Assembly: GCF_018687715.1 (NCBI RefSeq)
Contig: NC_056767.1
Location: 29,022,001-29,086,000, forward strand
Direction: 5' to 3'
Length of the DNA: 64,000 bases
Source of the DNA: Carya illinoinensis
Lineage: Eukaryota; Streptophyta; Magnoliopsida; Fagales; Juglandaceae
The notes beneath the pieces were generated by a model that saw only the letters and a program-made list of their open reading frames with translations, did no database searches and was not told the DNA's origin. This document shows, one piece after another, positions 36,501 to 46,378 of this stretch (the stretch's first letter is position 1; each line of letters begins with the position of its first letter). Made by a program: the position numbers and the translations under genes.

Positions 36501-37705
36501 GTTTCAGCAACTTCTTCTTCACTGCTTGCCACACTGCCATCATCCTTTAAAATTCTTTTGATCTCATTTACCTTTCTTCTTTGAGTTGCACTTCGATGGA
36601 AAAATTTAGTATTTCGATCCCCTTCCTTAAGCCATAACTGTTTTGCCCTTTGCTTCCATTTTATATTATCTTCTTCCAATAAGAGGTCAACTTCCTTTTG
36701 AATCTGTTTTACAGCTATTGTGTGAGCCCCCTCATTAACCTTTTGAAGCTTAGACAACACCTTGAGCTTCTCATGGACTTCCCTTCTATGCTTACCAACA
36801 GAAGTCTTATTCCAGTGCAGCAAGGAATTCCTACATCTCCTAAGATTCAACCTTAGTCTTTCCAGAAAAGAGCCTTGCAATTGTTGCTGTGATGCCCAAC
36901 TACTCTGAATAATACCCCTACACTCTTCCCTTTGATCCCAGCTAGCCTCATATCTAAACAATCTGGTTCTCTTTCTTCCTTCATGAGATCCCCTCTCATT
37001 ACCACTGTTGATTGAGAAGAGGATGGGACAGTGATCTGATGTCTGTGCCACCAGTGCAGTAATCCAGCACTCATTAAAAGCTCTAGTCCAAGCCAAATTT
37101 CCAAAGGCACGATCCAATCTCTCTTTTGTAAAAGAGTGACCTTCACGATTATTACACCATGTATATTTATTCCCTTGATAGCCCAAGTCACTCAAACCAC
37201 AAGACTCCACAGCTTCTCTAAACTTTTCCATCTGCTGATAGGGTCTTACAGCCGACCCTTGCTTCTCATGTTGATACAACAATTCATTAAAATCCCCAAT
37301 ACAAAGCCAAGCTTTATCCTCTCTAGGTTTTAACATCCTGAGAAGTTGCCAACAGCTTTCTCTTTGGGCAGTTATGGGATGCCCATAGAATCCTGTGATT
37401 AACATAGGATCAGTGTGCTCTTCATTCTTCATTTTAATTGAAATATGATGCTGGGAATAAGACTCCAACACAACCTCATCTGAGCTATGCCAGAAAAGAG
37501 CAAGACCCCCACTCAGTCCTCTACTACTCACCACAAAGCTACTGTCAAAACCAATTGCATTTCGGATTGCCTCTACTCTCTCCCTTCCACACTTAGTTTC
37601 CATTAAGAAAACTAACCTGGGCCACTTTGCCTTCACCCACATGTGAAGCTCCCTAATTGTACGGGGGTTCCCAAGCCCTCTACAGTTCCAACTAAGGCCT
37701 ATCAT
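33581..37705 (-). CDS. LINE ORF2: endonuclease, reverse transcriptase, zf-RVT, RNase H
   Basis: 1374 aa, uninterrupted. The N-terminus has an apurinic-like endonuclease (LSWNCRGLGNPRT, FLMETK, CIGDFNELL, TSDHCPILF). Reverse transcriptase covers about 480-760 (PLGSPGPDGFSAVFYQ, YRPISLCNVLYKVISKVLANR, LKLDMSKAYDRVEWDFL, GIRQGDPISPYLF, and the catalytic LFFADDSLLF near 693). A zf-RVT zinc domain lies near 1060-1110 (LCPICLTEEESVTHALWSC). A C-terminal RNase H covers about 1225-1355 (KINWDAAL, LAEAQGAFYA, LEGDSSQIV, AHSLAKASL). The enzyme nicks target DNA and primes reverse transcription from it. All catalytic motifs look intact. Confidence 0.95.
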   Translation of the reverse strand: MIGLSWNCRGLGNPRTIRELHMWVKAKWPRLVFLMETKCGRERVEAIRNAIGFDSSFVVSSRGLSGGLALFWHSSDEVVLESYSQHHISIKMKNEEHTDPMLITGFYGHPITAQRESCWQLLRMLKPREDKAWLCIGDFNELLYQHEKQGSAVRPYQQMEKFREAVESCGLSDLGYQGNKYTWCNNREGHSFTKERLDRAFGNLAWTRAFNECWITALVAQTSDHCPILFSINSGNERGSHEGRKRTRLFRYEASWDQREECRGIIQSSWASQQQLQGSFLERLRLNLRRCRNSLLHWNKTSVGKHRREVHEKLKVLSKLQKVNEGAHTIAVKQIQKEVDLLLEEDNIKWKQRAKQLWLKEGDRNTKFFHRSATQRRKVNEIKRILKDDGSVASSEEEVAETFCRHYQSLFSTSNPINIADCLAHVDQKVDEEMNSMLSRVFTQEEVQAALFQMNPLGSPGPDGFSAVFYQKHWDTVGGALTKAVLKVLNSMGDIGSINETYIVLIPKVKKPQTVSDYRPISLCNVLYKVISKVLANRLKLILPRIISPTQSAFVPGRLILDNIIVAFETLHSMNSKGKGQQGYMALKLDMSKAYDRVEWDFLAAIMHKMGFNDRWIKLVMQCVTTVSYSLLVNGSPQGWFQPSRGIRQGDPISPYLFILVAEALSALLNQAETIKQIHGFSFGRGQISINHLFFADDSLLFCRANALEWARIRDMLGLYERASGQKLNTEKTSIFFSKNTRKATKEYILELVGLRSTSCYEKYFGLPALIGKSRYQAFKGILDRVRTRVSHWKTKLLSQAGKEILLKAVIQALPTYCMGVFKLPKALLREINRVMHKFWWNQQQQENKVHWVSWQQMGKSKAVGGLGFRDLESFNLALLAKQGWRILQRPDSLASQVLKLKYFPSSDFFHSKVGVRPSFMWRSIWSAKGLVEEGSFWRIGNGANTLIWKDKWLPSPITYKPQSPINHLPETAMVAELIDPETKQWKMELVKSMFGEYEAATIQKLPLSSVGASDRLIWLGTRDDSFSVKSAYHLQKEIVNRPRGQASSGQHNKEEWTSCWKFRIPNATKVFLWRACLESLPTSLNLYKKKVVESPLCPICLTEEESVTHALWSCISAMDVWSQGPPVINKSSIRPGCFKELVEKLMSACDQEEMDNLAVIARSIWHRRNQFIFEGLFVHPSVLFNKAKELLSQFQAVQVDANTLQSESAVDSTRWSPPPIGQVKINWDAALSESKGSAGYGIVARDHEGRVLATYKLSRPSLFDPLLAEAQGAFYAVALAMELELDSVILEGDSSQIVLGLQQDKDRGDRVGMVLNDTKVILSNFRSWKVVFVKRSCNVFAHSLAKASLELDVYSAELVIQPDCRQSYAISSS

Positions 37706-39204
37706 TGCTGTTGGTGGAGCTGCACAGCAGCCTCCACCAACCCATCTTCATAACTGTCAATAACCAACTCACCTTCCCTTTTTATCTTCTTAAAAAAGTG
37801 TCCACATTCAGACTGTGTTGCAGCCTCTCCTCTTTTAGTACCTTTTTTATTGTCCTTCTCATTAATAACTGGACTTTTACTAGTCCCTCTAGCCCTTCTT
37901 TTCCACGTGGATCTCCTTGAAATCCCCCTTGTGACAGGGCCACTTGGCTCCAATTCATTTGCAGAAGTAGACTTCCTATAACAACTATTAGGATTGGGAA
38001 GCACCTCTTTTTTAGAAACCCCTTCCATATCTGACTTGGCACATTCTACCTCCATATGGCAACCAAACTCCCTATGAAAAATAGCATCATATTCGTATGA
38101 GACAATAGGCACTTCAGTGAGACAATTCTGCAACTCTTCCTCAGAAGGAAAGCCTTCACATTTCTTCTCATTGGACTTCCCCACATGGAAACTATTCTGA
38201 TATGCTTCAGTATCACGAGTTGATTGCTTAGCCTTTGATTTAGCACCTTGAGAAAAACTTTCCATAGCAAGATCAACTTCCTTATTCAATTGCACCTCAG
38301 AGATCAATTCCTGCTTATTAGCCTTAATACCCTCCTCCTGGTCCTTCTTTCCTAAATTAGCTTCACCATCCTCCCTACCTGTAGCCTCAGATTGCTGCCA
38401 CCGTGTATGGTGGTTGTGGCTAGGAGTACCACCATACTTCCGAGCATCAAACAAGTTGGTATGCACAGGCTGTGCTCGAAGCCAAGGACCATACTGCTGA
38501 TCCTTCATCCCCTCCCCTAGATGCTTCATACTTGTTCTTGTACATCCCCTCCCCTTGTGGAATAAAACCCCACAATGAAAACAAAAATTCTGAAGCCTTT
38601 CATACTTAAATGAGATCCAGTACAAGTTTTCTTCAAACTGCAGCCACTTCCCTCTTAACAATGGCTTATGAAGATCCACAGCAACCCTTACTCGAAGACA
38701 CTTTCCCCAAGCCAATCCATCAGATTCAGCCTCCACTCGAATAACAGGACCAATGGAAGAACCAAAAGCCTCACCCAATTCCTCTGTCATTGCTGCCAAA
38801 GGCATATTGTGTAATTGAACCCAAAAAGGCTCAAATTTGAACTGTAGGCCAGCTATGGAGATAGTTTCATCCACTTCCAACAGAGTCAAAAGATTTCTAT
38901 CAAAAAACCATGGGCGGCCACTTAGAACTTTTTCCTTATCTGCCAACTTTTGAAACTCTATTAAGAATCTCTGCTCTCCCAAATCCTTAAATCTCACCCA
39001 ACCCTCCAACCTCCACACTTGTGACATAGTATTCCTAAAAGCCTCATTGTTAATTCCTTTGTCAGCCAAGATTTTTCCAATGATACAAAACTTCCCCCGG
39101 AGACCCCCCTCCTTGATACTTTCCGAGTTGACATGGAAAACAGTCTCCTCTTCCTTAGAAAGATTCAACTTTTCCCACCTTGATGCTAATTCGTCTACAG
39201 CCAT
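37702..39204 (-). CDS. LINE ORF1: DUF4283 / CCHC zinc-knuckle RNA-binding protein
   Basis: 500 aa. ATG at 39204 is the first true ATG in frame. About 1-190 is a DUF4283-type domain (CIIGKILADKG, WVRFKDLGEQRFLIEF, GRPWFFDRNLLTL, FWVQLHNMP). It is followed by a zinc knuckle CFHCGVLFHKGRGC (Cx2Cx4Hx4C), as in gag-like ORF1 proteins of plant L1 elements. The C-terminal half is acidic/basic, low in conservation and rich in K/E. The family binds LINE RNA to form the transposition particle. Its stop overlaps the ORF2 start by four bases. Confidence 0.9.
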   Translation of the reverse strand: MAVDELASRWEKLNLSKEEETVFHVNSESIKEGGLRGKFCIIGKILADKGINNEAFRNTMSQVWRLEGWVRFKDLGEQRFLIEFQKLADKEKVLSGRPWFFDRNLLTLLEVDETISIAGLQFKFEPFWVQLHNMPLAAMTEELGEAFGSSIGPVIRVEAESDGLAWGKCLRVRVAVDLHKPLLRGKWLQFEENLYWISFKYERLQNFCFHCGVLFHKGRGCTRTSMKHLGEGMKDQQYGPWLRAQPVHTNLFDARKYGGTPSHNHHTRWQQSEATGREDGEANLGKKDQEEGIKANKQELISEVQLNKEVDLAMESFSQGAKSKAKQSTRDTEAYQNSFHVGKSNEKKCEGFPSEEELQNCLTEVPIVSYEYDAIFHREFGCHMEVECAKSDMEGVSKKEVLPNPNSCYRKSTSANELEPSGPVTRGISRRSTWKRRARGTSKSPVINEKDNKKGTKRGEAATQSECGHFFKKIKREGELVIDSYEDGLVEAAVQLHQQQ

Positions 39205-39488
39205 CAGCAAACTCCCCAGGCAATAAAATTCAAAACTCTACGTACGAGAGACTACTACTCTTGCATGGCAAGAGTACAGAACCTTATTATTTCTCTAGAG
39301 AGAAAAGAAGGACCATCAGCCACTCTTCTTCTAGCTTTAAATTGGGAACATCATAATTTTCATCTGTTACCAAAAGAAGAAATTTTATTGTCTTTATAAA
39401 TTGGTATTTACTTCTATATCAATATTCATATTCTCCCTTTTCAACCAAGATGCTCGTGTCACTCCTTTGCGCTAAACATACGGGTGCT

Positions 39489-39490
<2 letters not shown>

Positions 39491-39553
<63 letters not shown>
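39491..39553. repeat. (CT)n microsatellite
   Basis: About 31 CT units, ending in TATATGTGG. 39560-40045 and 40270-41226 have no gene. They are AT-rich spacer with poly-A/poly-T tracts. Confidence 0.95.
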
Positions 39554-39557
<4 letters not shown>

Positions 39558-40047
39558 GTGGGTTGTGTATTGCTGAATCAGGTCATTGGTAAAGTTCAAA
39601 TTTCTTGTGGCTGTAATAGCTCTTAGCTTTGTCAGTCAATGAAGGCATTTAGAGCTCTCCGATAGATATATTGATTTCATAAGAGGGGGTTTTCTGCATC
39701 AAAGGTTGAGGCATTTTGAGGTGGTTTTCAGAGCTATTGCATACATGTGCTTAGCTTATAAGCAGTGATCTCTCTGACTCTCTGCACTATGAATGGTGAC
39801 AGACCAGCAATTGGCTCAATTGCTTGTGTAATTCTGTTTTTAAACACTGCATCCAAAAGATATGCAGTATTTACCGGCCATCTTATGCTACTTTTGATAG
39901 TCCATTTCGTGTCCTATTGCAGATAAAAATAACGATATTGAAATCTAGATGTGGTAAAGTTGAATAAATAGGTATGTTCCCAAACAACGTGAAACCAGAC
40001 TCAACACAAACTCTTTGATATGTTACTGATAAATTCAACCAACTTAT

Positions 40048-40266
40048 GGGTAGTTTGGATTTAGAAATCATCTCGTCTCGTCTTATTTCATTATTATAAA
40101 TTTCTCAAATTTTTACATAAAATATAATAAATAATTCAATTTTTTCAAATCACAATTCAACATTTTCAAATTTTAAAATAATAATAATATTCAAAAATAA
40201 TATTTTAGTAATATTTTATTTAACTTTTATCTAAAATCATTTCATCTCATCTTATTATCTAAATAA
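40048..40266. mobile_element. MITE of the 2333 family
   Basis: Starts GGGTAGTTTGGATTTAGAAATC and ends in CATCTTATTATCTAAATAAC. The interior words TTTTTCAAATCACAATTCAA, AAAAATAATATTTT and ATATTTTATTTAACTTTTAT match 2333-2537. No ORF. The terminal repeats are more diverged than in the 2333 copy. Confidence 0.55.
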
Positions 40267-41234
40267 CAAGAGAGCAAGGTACGAACTTGCCCATAAAATA
40301 TTGAGCAAGAAATTAATAAAAGAAATGGGTAATGATACGCTAACAATCCATTTACAACTTATAAACAACTTTAAATATAATAATATTTTTTTATTATATT
40401 TAAACACATTAAATCAAAAGAAAAGTCAAAGTAAAATTTAAAATAATATTATTTTATTACATAGCCGGTCGTGCACAAGTCGTTAATAAGAAGTACGTTT
40501 ATCATTTTTCAAAAGAAAATAAGTTTTGCTATCCAAGTCGGTGTGTCATACACTATTTATGGTGCGATCTATTATAATTTTAAACAAAAAAAAAAAATCA
40601 ATAATTTTTTAACATAATTGATATGGAAAGTTTTCACATTAGTCGTCGTGTATTGGATGTAAAAAACATAAGATTTATAAATAGATTTTATCAAATAAAA
40701 AAGAAGAAGATACATTTGGTAATTCTCTAATCAAGACTATCGAATACAATACAAGTATGTGTGCATAGAGAGTTAATAAGACTAAATCGAGTTACTAAGT
40801 CAAGTTGTTTTATTTTTTGAAGTTTTTATTTGATATTTAAGATTTTTTATTATTATTTTTAGTTGAGAGATATAAGAACATAAAATGAAATGCTATAGCA
40901 TTTTATTAGATATTTAATGCTATTTTAAAAAAATTACATATTATTAATTAAAGTCTACAAGTCGTGGCAAAAAATAAAAAATAAAAAATTAAGAAATCTC
41001 TAATCCCTTAAAGAATTACTTACATTTTTCAAACAAACAAAAAAAGAAAAAGAAAAAGAAAATCTGCCGGCAGTTGTTGAGAAAATTTACTTACATTAAA
41101 CAAAGTTGAAGGAGTTACGTATCCGATGCAGTTGCTGAGAAAATCAACAACTATTCTTCATTATTCTTTGAAGGATATTACCAAATTATTGCCCAAAAAA
41201 AGATGAGAAGTTCATGACAAGTGGTGCTTTTGTG

Positions 41235-41894
41235 TAGGGGTGTCAAATCGTGTTAACGGGTCGTGTTCGTGTCGTGTCAAATCGTGTTAACGGGTCATAT
41301 AGGTCAACTCTAACCCGACCCGTTAAGCTTATCGTGTCAAAATCTCAAACCTTAACACGACCCGTTAAAATAACGGGTCGTGTCGTGTCAACCCGTTTTG
41401 ACCCATTAATAAATATTACGAAATATATTTTTTTTATAAGTAAACAAATAAATTAATAAAATATTACGAAATAGGTTAATACGACACAATACAACTCATT
41501 TTAAACTATTTATATAAATAGATTGAATAGGCCTGAAATTAACCTTTTTAACCTGATTAAATTTAGCATAATTTTATATAAATGTTAAAATTACAATATC
41601 TATAAAAATTATAAAACTAATTATAAGTCCAAAACTACAATCTAAATAATAAAAATATTGAAATTGAAATTCTAACAATTTTATTTTAGATATAAGGGTA
41701 TAATTGTAACTTTAACTTTCTTAACGTGTCATAACGGGTTATAACGGGTTAACCCATTATCAACCCGTTAAGCAATCGTGTCTTAACGGGTCAACCTGTT
41801 TTGACCCGAACCCATTAAGACTAAACCCTAACTCGCTATTATCGTGTCGTGTTCGTGTTGGGTTAACGGGTCGTGTGACATACTGCCATCCCTA
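41235..41894. mobile_element. hAT-type non-autonomous element (660 bp)
   Basis: Ends are TAGGGGTGTCAAA and the inverted TGCCATCCCTA. The element is bounded by a perfect 8-bp duplication CTTTTGTG (41227-41234 and 41895-41902), the size expected of hAT transposition. The subterminal regions are packed with ACGGGTCGTGT / AACCCGTT words in both orientations, which may be transposase-binding repeats. There is no transposase. A 33-bp LINE tail is nested at 41426-41458. Confidence 0.9.
41426..41458 (-). mobile_element. Ultrashort LINE 3'-end insertion inside the hAT element
   Basis: 33 bp containing a T-run followed by ATAAGTAAAC (minus strand GTTTACTTAT then A-run, the local LINE 3' end). It is flanked by a 15-bp duplication AAATATTACGAAATA at 41411-41425 and 41459-41473. 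Confidence 0.7.
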
Positions 41895-42029
41895 CTTTTG
41901 TGTTGCTTTCCTTGTTCGATTCAAACTTCCTTGGTCATCCTTGATCCAATTTGACCAATACTTTTTTTTTTTTTTTTGTCTTTCCTATAAACTATATTGA
42001 TATTTGCATATTTACATACGTGAAATACG

Positions 42030-42180
42030 TAAACGTCTCGTAATTTATTTGATAAAAGTAAGTAAATACAGAACCCATATTAAAAAATTAATTAATTTCT
42101 TAATAGTATACTCTACTATTTTTAAAAAAAAAATTGTGCAACGTTTATTCACTCCACAACTATATCTAACATTACTTATA
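42030..42180. mobile_element. Fold-back MITE, family B (diverged)
   Basis: AT-rich segment with AAAAAATTAATTAATTTCTTAATAG core and a CAACGTTTATTCACTCCACAACTATATCTAACATTAC right end, similar to 4325-4500. Weak support. The rest of 41903-42720 shows no gene. Confidence 0.35.
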
Positions 42181-42719
42181 TACAAAAGAGTAGTAGTACA
42201 CATAAGTATAATTTTATACAAGAGTATTGCAATTCAATATCTTAATTCTCATCATCATCTTGTCATCTTATGATGCGGTATTAAATAATTAGAGATGATT
42301 TATTATATTTCATTTGTAAATCTGTTATCTAATATCACATTATGGGATAATGAAAAATGAAATGATGAATAGATTTTTTTTTTTTACACAATTTTATATG
42401 ACGATTTTATTTTATCAATATTTTTTATTTTTAACTTAAATTATAAATTTTTTTATACATTTTAATATTTAACACGTCACCGCCTAGAATTACTCCAATA
42501 AAATTGCGAAGTTAGCATTTTCCTATGTGGTTTCACACATTTACACCTGACCACGCGGCGCCGGCAACTGAATGGTCAAATTGGGATTTAACTGCGAGAC
42601 CAAACAACAAGAACAGTAAAAACCAGACACCGAGGCATTGCCAGTTAGCACCAACCATGCCACCCCGGAAACAACGGATATAGAGGCCGATGCAGTAATT
42701 TCTCACTTGGATTGAAAAT

Positions 42720-42840
42720 CCTTGACTCCGCTACTTTCCTTTTCCTCCATTTTTTTCTCTGGCAAATCTCTCTCTCTCTGTCGATCGAATTATTTTTTAC
42801 CAGCTCAGACGATGAAGTAATTTAGTTCAACAGATACCCA
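42720..42840 (+). other. Probable 5' non-coding exon of the CNGC gene
   Basis: CT-rich leader ending TACCCA|GTATGTC, a good plant donor at 42841. The next acceptor, GTTGGTTGCAG at 46341-46351, opens a short leader 27 bp before the CNGC ATG at 46379. The start of the exon is a guess. The intervening 3.5-kb leader intron contains two LINE insertions. Confidence 0.5.
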
Positions 42841-43859
42841 GTATGTCTTTTTCTATCCCATCACAGTTGCTACTGTATATAGATATGCGTATTTTTGCTT
42901 ACATATGTAGTTTTTCTGAAAGTAGAATTTTGCATCGGATTTCGAGTTTTTAACGTAGCGTATTGGGTGAGTTTTTAACGTAGTTGTAGATTTTGGAGCT
43001 GTTTTGGGAATCTGGAGGTTTGGAACAGCATATTCTTAATCCTATGTTTGATTTTTTTGGTCATAATCACTCATGTTGATGCCTTCTTCTTTTCGTTCTA
43101 GATACAATTCATGAAATCCGGCCGTCAACGCTAGAGCCAATACTGGCTTATGCTTTTAGGAGGCTTATGCTTTTAGGAATTGGGGAAGCCAAAGAAATCG
43201 GATTTGTCAGCATATGATTGATATTTATTGGATTGGAGTGGCTGTTTTGTGTGCTGCAGTGTTAGCATGGATAAAAAAGTGCCAGAATCAAGTTAATTTG
43301 AGTTTATTGGAAATTATCTTGTAGAAGTTGCGGCTTTTTAGTTGAAAAGATCATTGAAGAGGATGAAATCTGATGCGGTTTGGTAGCGTAGTTGGAGGAA
43401 ATATGGGTATTAATAAAAATAGTTTTGGCTTCTAGATAAGTGCGCTACTACTAATATTAAAGCCATCAGAGGGTCTAAGAGGGAGTGTGAAAAATTGGAA
43501 TTATTTTTTATGGTGAGTTGCACCAGCAAGTGCTATAAGTTTGGAAATAACCAAACTAGAAGGATGCCAATCTTAATGATTTGATCAAATGATGGGTGCT
43601 TAGGTGATTGATTTGAGTGATTGGTATACGGTTGTGGAAGAAGGAAGAAGGGTTTCTCAAGAAGTGAGATTGTCCTTGGCCAATTGAGATTTAGTAGATG
43701 ATTCATGATTGCTTGTTCTCATTGGTGTTGCAGCTAATTAGCCTGCTTTTTACTTTACCTGTCATTGGCAAGGAACTTTCTTGTTAAGTTTTGATAGTTA
43801 TGCTTCTTATTGCAATTGGAGAATCTGGAGCTGCAAGTGGCCAGGGAGGAAATTGTGGT

Positions 43860-43969
43860 TTTTTTTTTGATAGGTAAAAAGGAGAATTTATTAATCCACG
43901 TAAATAGACAAAGCCCAAGTACACAGGAACTATACAAGAAAGAGCCTAATTACAAAAACTACACGCTAT
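43860..43969 (-). mobile_element. Short 5'-truncated LINE 3' end
   Basis: 110 bp starting T11-GATAGGTAAAA and containing CAAAGCCCAAGTACAC. It is the minus-strand 3' end of the same LINE family as 44426 and 53140. Flanked by a 12-bp duplication GGAAATTGTGGT (43848-43859 and 43970-43981). It lies in the CNGC leader intron. Confidence 0.85.
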
Positions 43970-44425
43970 GGAAATTGTGGTGTTGCAATAGCATAGTTCC
44001 AGACTTGCAGTTTTGTGCATATAAAGATATGGTCATTTATCCAGGTCATTGTTTTCCAAATCCTAGCATGTTATATTGTGTCCTTGCTGATGGACTAGGT
44101 GCATGAGCACATAGGTGGTCACTTAAAGTAGATCTCGTGCAATTGCTTTACGCAATTCATGCGTTTTCCACGCTATCTAGTCTGTGGACAAAGGATAATT
44201 GAGGGCCATTTGGCTTGAAGATAGGGGTAGAAGTACAAATTTTGTTATCCTGCACATAAAAGAGCTAACTTTATTGGAAATGGAAACTGCCGTTTTCTTA
44301 GATGAGAAGAATTATGTAAAGGAAGGGATATTCATTATTATGAGACTTTTAATACATTTTCAGTTTTGTGGAGACCTTGTGTGCATTTGCTGATAAATAG
44401 TGGGTCATTAGACAATGGGTTACTT

Positions 44426-45352
44426 TTTTTTTTGATAGGTAAACGGTAATATTAATAAGAATAGGCAAAGCCCAAGTATACAAGAAGTATTACAAGAGAT
44501 AAAACCTATCTAGTTTGCTACAGAAGAAAGCAGAAAATCGTGTACATTTTGGCCATTAAAGTCTAGCGTATTGGCCCAAAGAAGTAAAGTAGTGAAAAAA
44601 AGGGAGCAAAGCTCCTCTAGTGTCCTCTCCTTATCTTCAAAGGTCCTTTCATTTCGCTCTCGCCAAATGCACCACATGATGCAGCTAGGAATCATCTTCC
44701 AGATTGCTTTAACCTGTGGGAGTCCTCCTGGTGTCACCCAGCAAGCCAAAACGTCAACTACCGTAGCAGGCATCACCCAGTTTAACCCCACTCTGTTGAA
44801 TACTTCACACCACAAAGCTCTAGCTGTCTCACAATGTAACAAGAGATGTTCCACTGACTCACCGTCCTTCTTACACATACAACACCAGTCCGCAATGATT
44901 ATCCGACGCTTCCGGAGGTTGTCGGTAGTCAGAATCTTCCCCAGGGCTGCCGTCCAGGTGAAAAAGAGTGCTTTGGGAGGTGCCTTATTCCTCCATAATT
45001 TTTTCCAAGGAAAGTGAGAGTTTGGTGTGACTATAAGGGTCTTGTAAAAAGAGCTTACCGAGAAAATTCCTTTACTCGCAGGTGTCCACCACAATTTATC
45101 AACCCGCAAGCCATTTAGTTTCCAAGAGTAAAGGAGGCTGAAAAAAGCCTCAAAACAATCAACTTCCCAATCTTGAGCTGCTCTACTGAAAATAATGTTC
45201 CAATGAATTTGGTCTCCTGACCGAATTAAAAGGTCCTCCACCGAAGCATCTGGCTCGCAAGCCACTCGGAACACTGCTGGAAAGGCCTCCTTCAAAGCCT
45301 TCTCCCCACACCAGATGTCCCTCCAGAATTTTATACAGGTCCCTCCAGAATT
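44426..45352 (-). mobile_element. 5'-truncated LINE (zf-RVT portion), leader intron of CNGC
   Basis: 0.93-kb LINE end on the minus strand with an 18-bp duplication TTAGACAATGGGTTACTT (44408-44425 and 45353-45370). It contains an open C-terminal ORF2 piece (45295-44510) with LWWTPASKGIFSVSSFYK, WRNKAPPKALFFTW, the zinc motif DWCCMCKKDGESVEHLLLHC and CIMWCIWRERNERTFEDKER. It is closely similar to the end of the 53140 element. The 5' junction carries a 17-bp repeat, GTCCCTCCAGAATTTTA, at 45317 and 45339. Confidence 0.93.
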
Positions 45353-46378
45353 TTAGACAATGGGTTACTTAGACATCTAATACGAGAATCTTTATACATT
45401 TTCAGTTTTGTGGAGACCTTATGTTCATTTACTTCCTTTTTTGCTCATAGATGAGGAGAGTGTGTCATTAGACGAGGGGATAATTAGACATTTGTTAGAC
45501 AGGTTGCTGGTGAAGAATGGTATCATGTAGTATTTTTCTGGGAAATTTTTAAATGCTGCCTTTCATTCTTCTGTTGAACAAAGTGGTGGCTTGAGCAGAG
45601 AATACCATAGGCCTATTAGCTTGGTGGAATGTTTTCAAACTTTTGGCTTAGGTGCTGGCTAGTTGGTTGAGAGGATGACGGTAACCTGGTGTCTCAAAAA
45701 ATTCCTTTGTTGAGGGACAAAAGTTGGATTTTGTTCTTAGAAAAAGTACATTCTAAGTGATTATTTTCTTGTAATTATTGGGAACGAGTATAAGTAGCAT
45801 GGTATGATCGGTGACTGTAGGGATAAATTGTAAATTGGATAGAAAGCATGTGACAATGTTAATTACGAGTATCTAGTGTGAATGCTAAATGAGTTTGACT
45901 TTGCATAAAAGGTAGAAAGTAAATTTTGGCTTTTCTTGTTGGCTAGCTAACTTCATTTGATTTTGACACTAGTAACATATGAGAACTAAAGCCATATTTC
46001 TCATTTGGTAACTGGATGCTCTATGTTGATGCGGTAATCTATCAAACACATAGGTTGTGTGGACTTCTGAAACATTATTTGGGAGAGATAAGATCCTTAG
46101 AAAGTTTTCTTTTCCATTTTCAGTCTCTCTTATTTCTCCAGGTATATGTATGTGGCACTTGCATCAACTCAATACTGTAATTAGCTTGGAATTTTTAGTT
46201 CATCACGAGATACAGAAGTCTTGAGTCTATTATCATACTCGCCTGGCTGCTTGGTAATAACTTTGTCATCTAGTCCAAGCATTTGCGCTGATCCGATTGA
46301 TTTGTTGCTGATTGGTTTGCATTTTAATTTGAATTATTTTGTTGGTTGCAGATGGTTTTATGTATTCAATTGTGAAGA

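Larger units (their letters stand above)
33553..39315 (-). mobile_element. Full-length, apparently intact L1-type LINE
   Basis: A 5.76-kb non-LTR retrotransposon on the minus strand with perfect 17-bp target-site duplications, TCAGCCACTCTTCTTCT at 33536-33552 and 39316-39332. It has a 5' leader of about 110 nt, ORF1 (39204-37702), ORF2 (37705-33581), a very short 3' UTR of about 20 nt and a short A tail. The two ORFs overlap as ATGA. Both are open from end to end and all expected domains are present, so the insertion is young and could still be mobile or able to supply proteins. It sits about 640 bp past the LPAT1-type stop codon. Confidence 0.95.

Noticed and set aside
33690..38276. Shorter frames inside the full-length LINE (both strands)
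   Set aside because: Shadows of ORF1 and ORF2; none has its own domain or start context.
33409..39553. Two long (CT)n tracts flanking the LINE as part of its mechanism
   Set aside because: Both lie outside the 17-bp target-site duplications, so they are neighbours and not part of the element.
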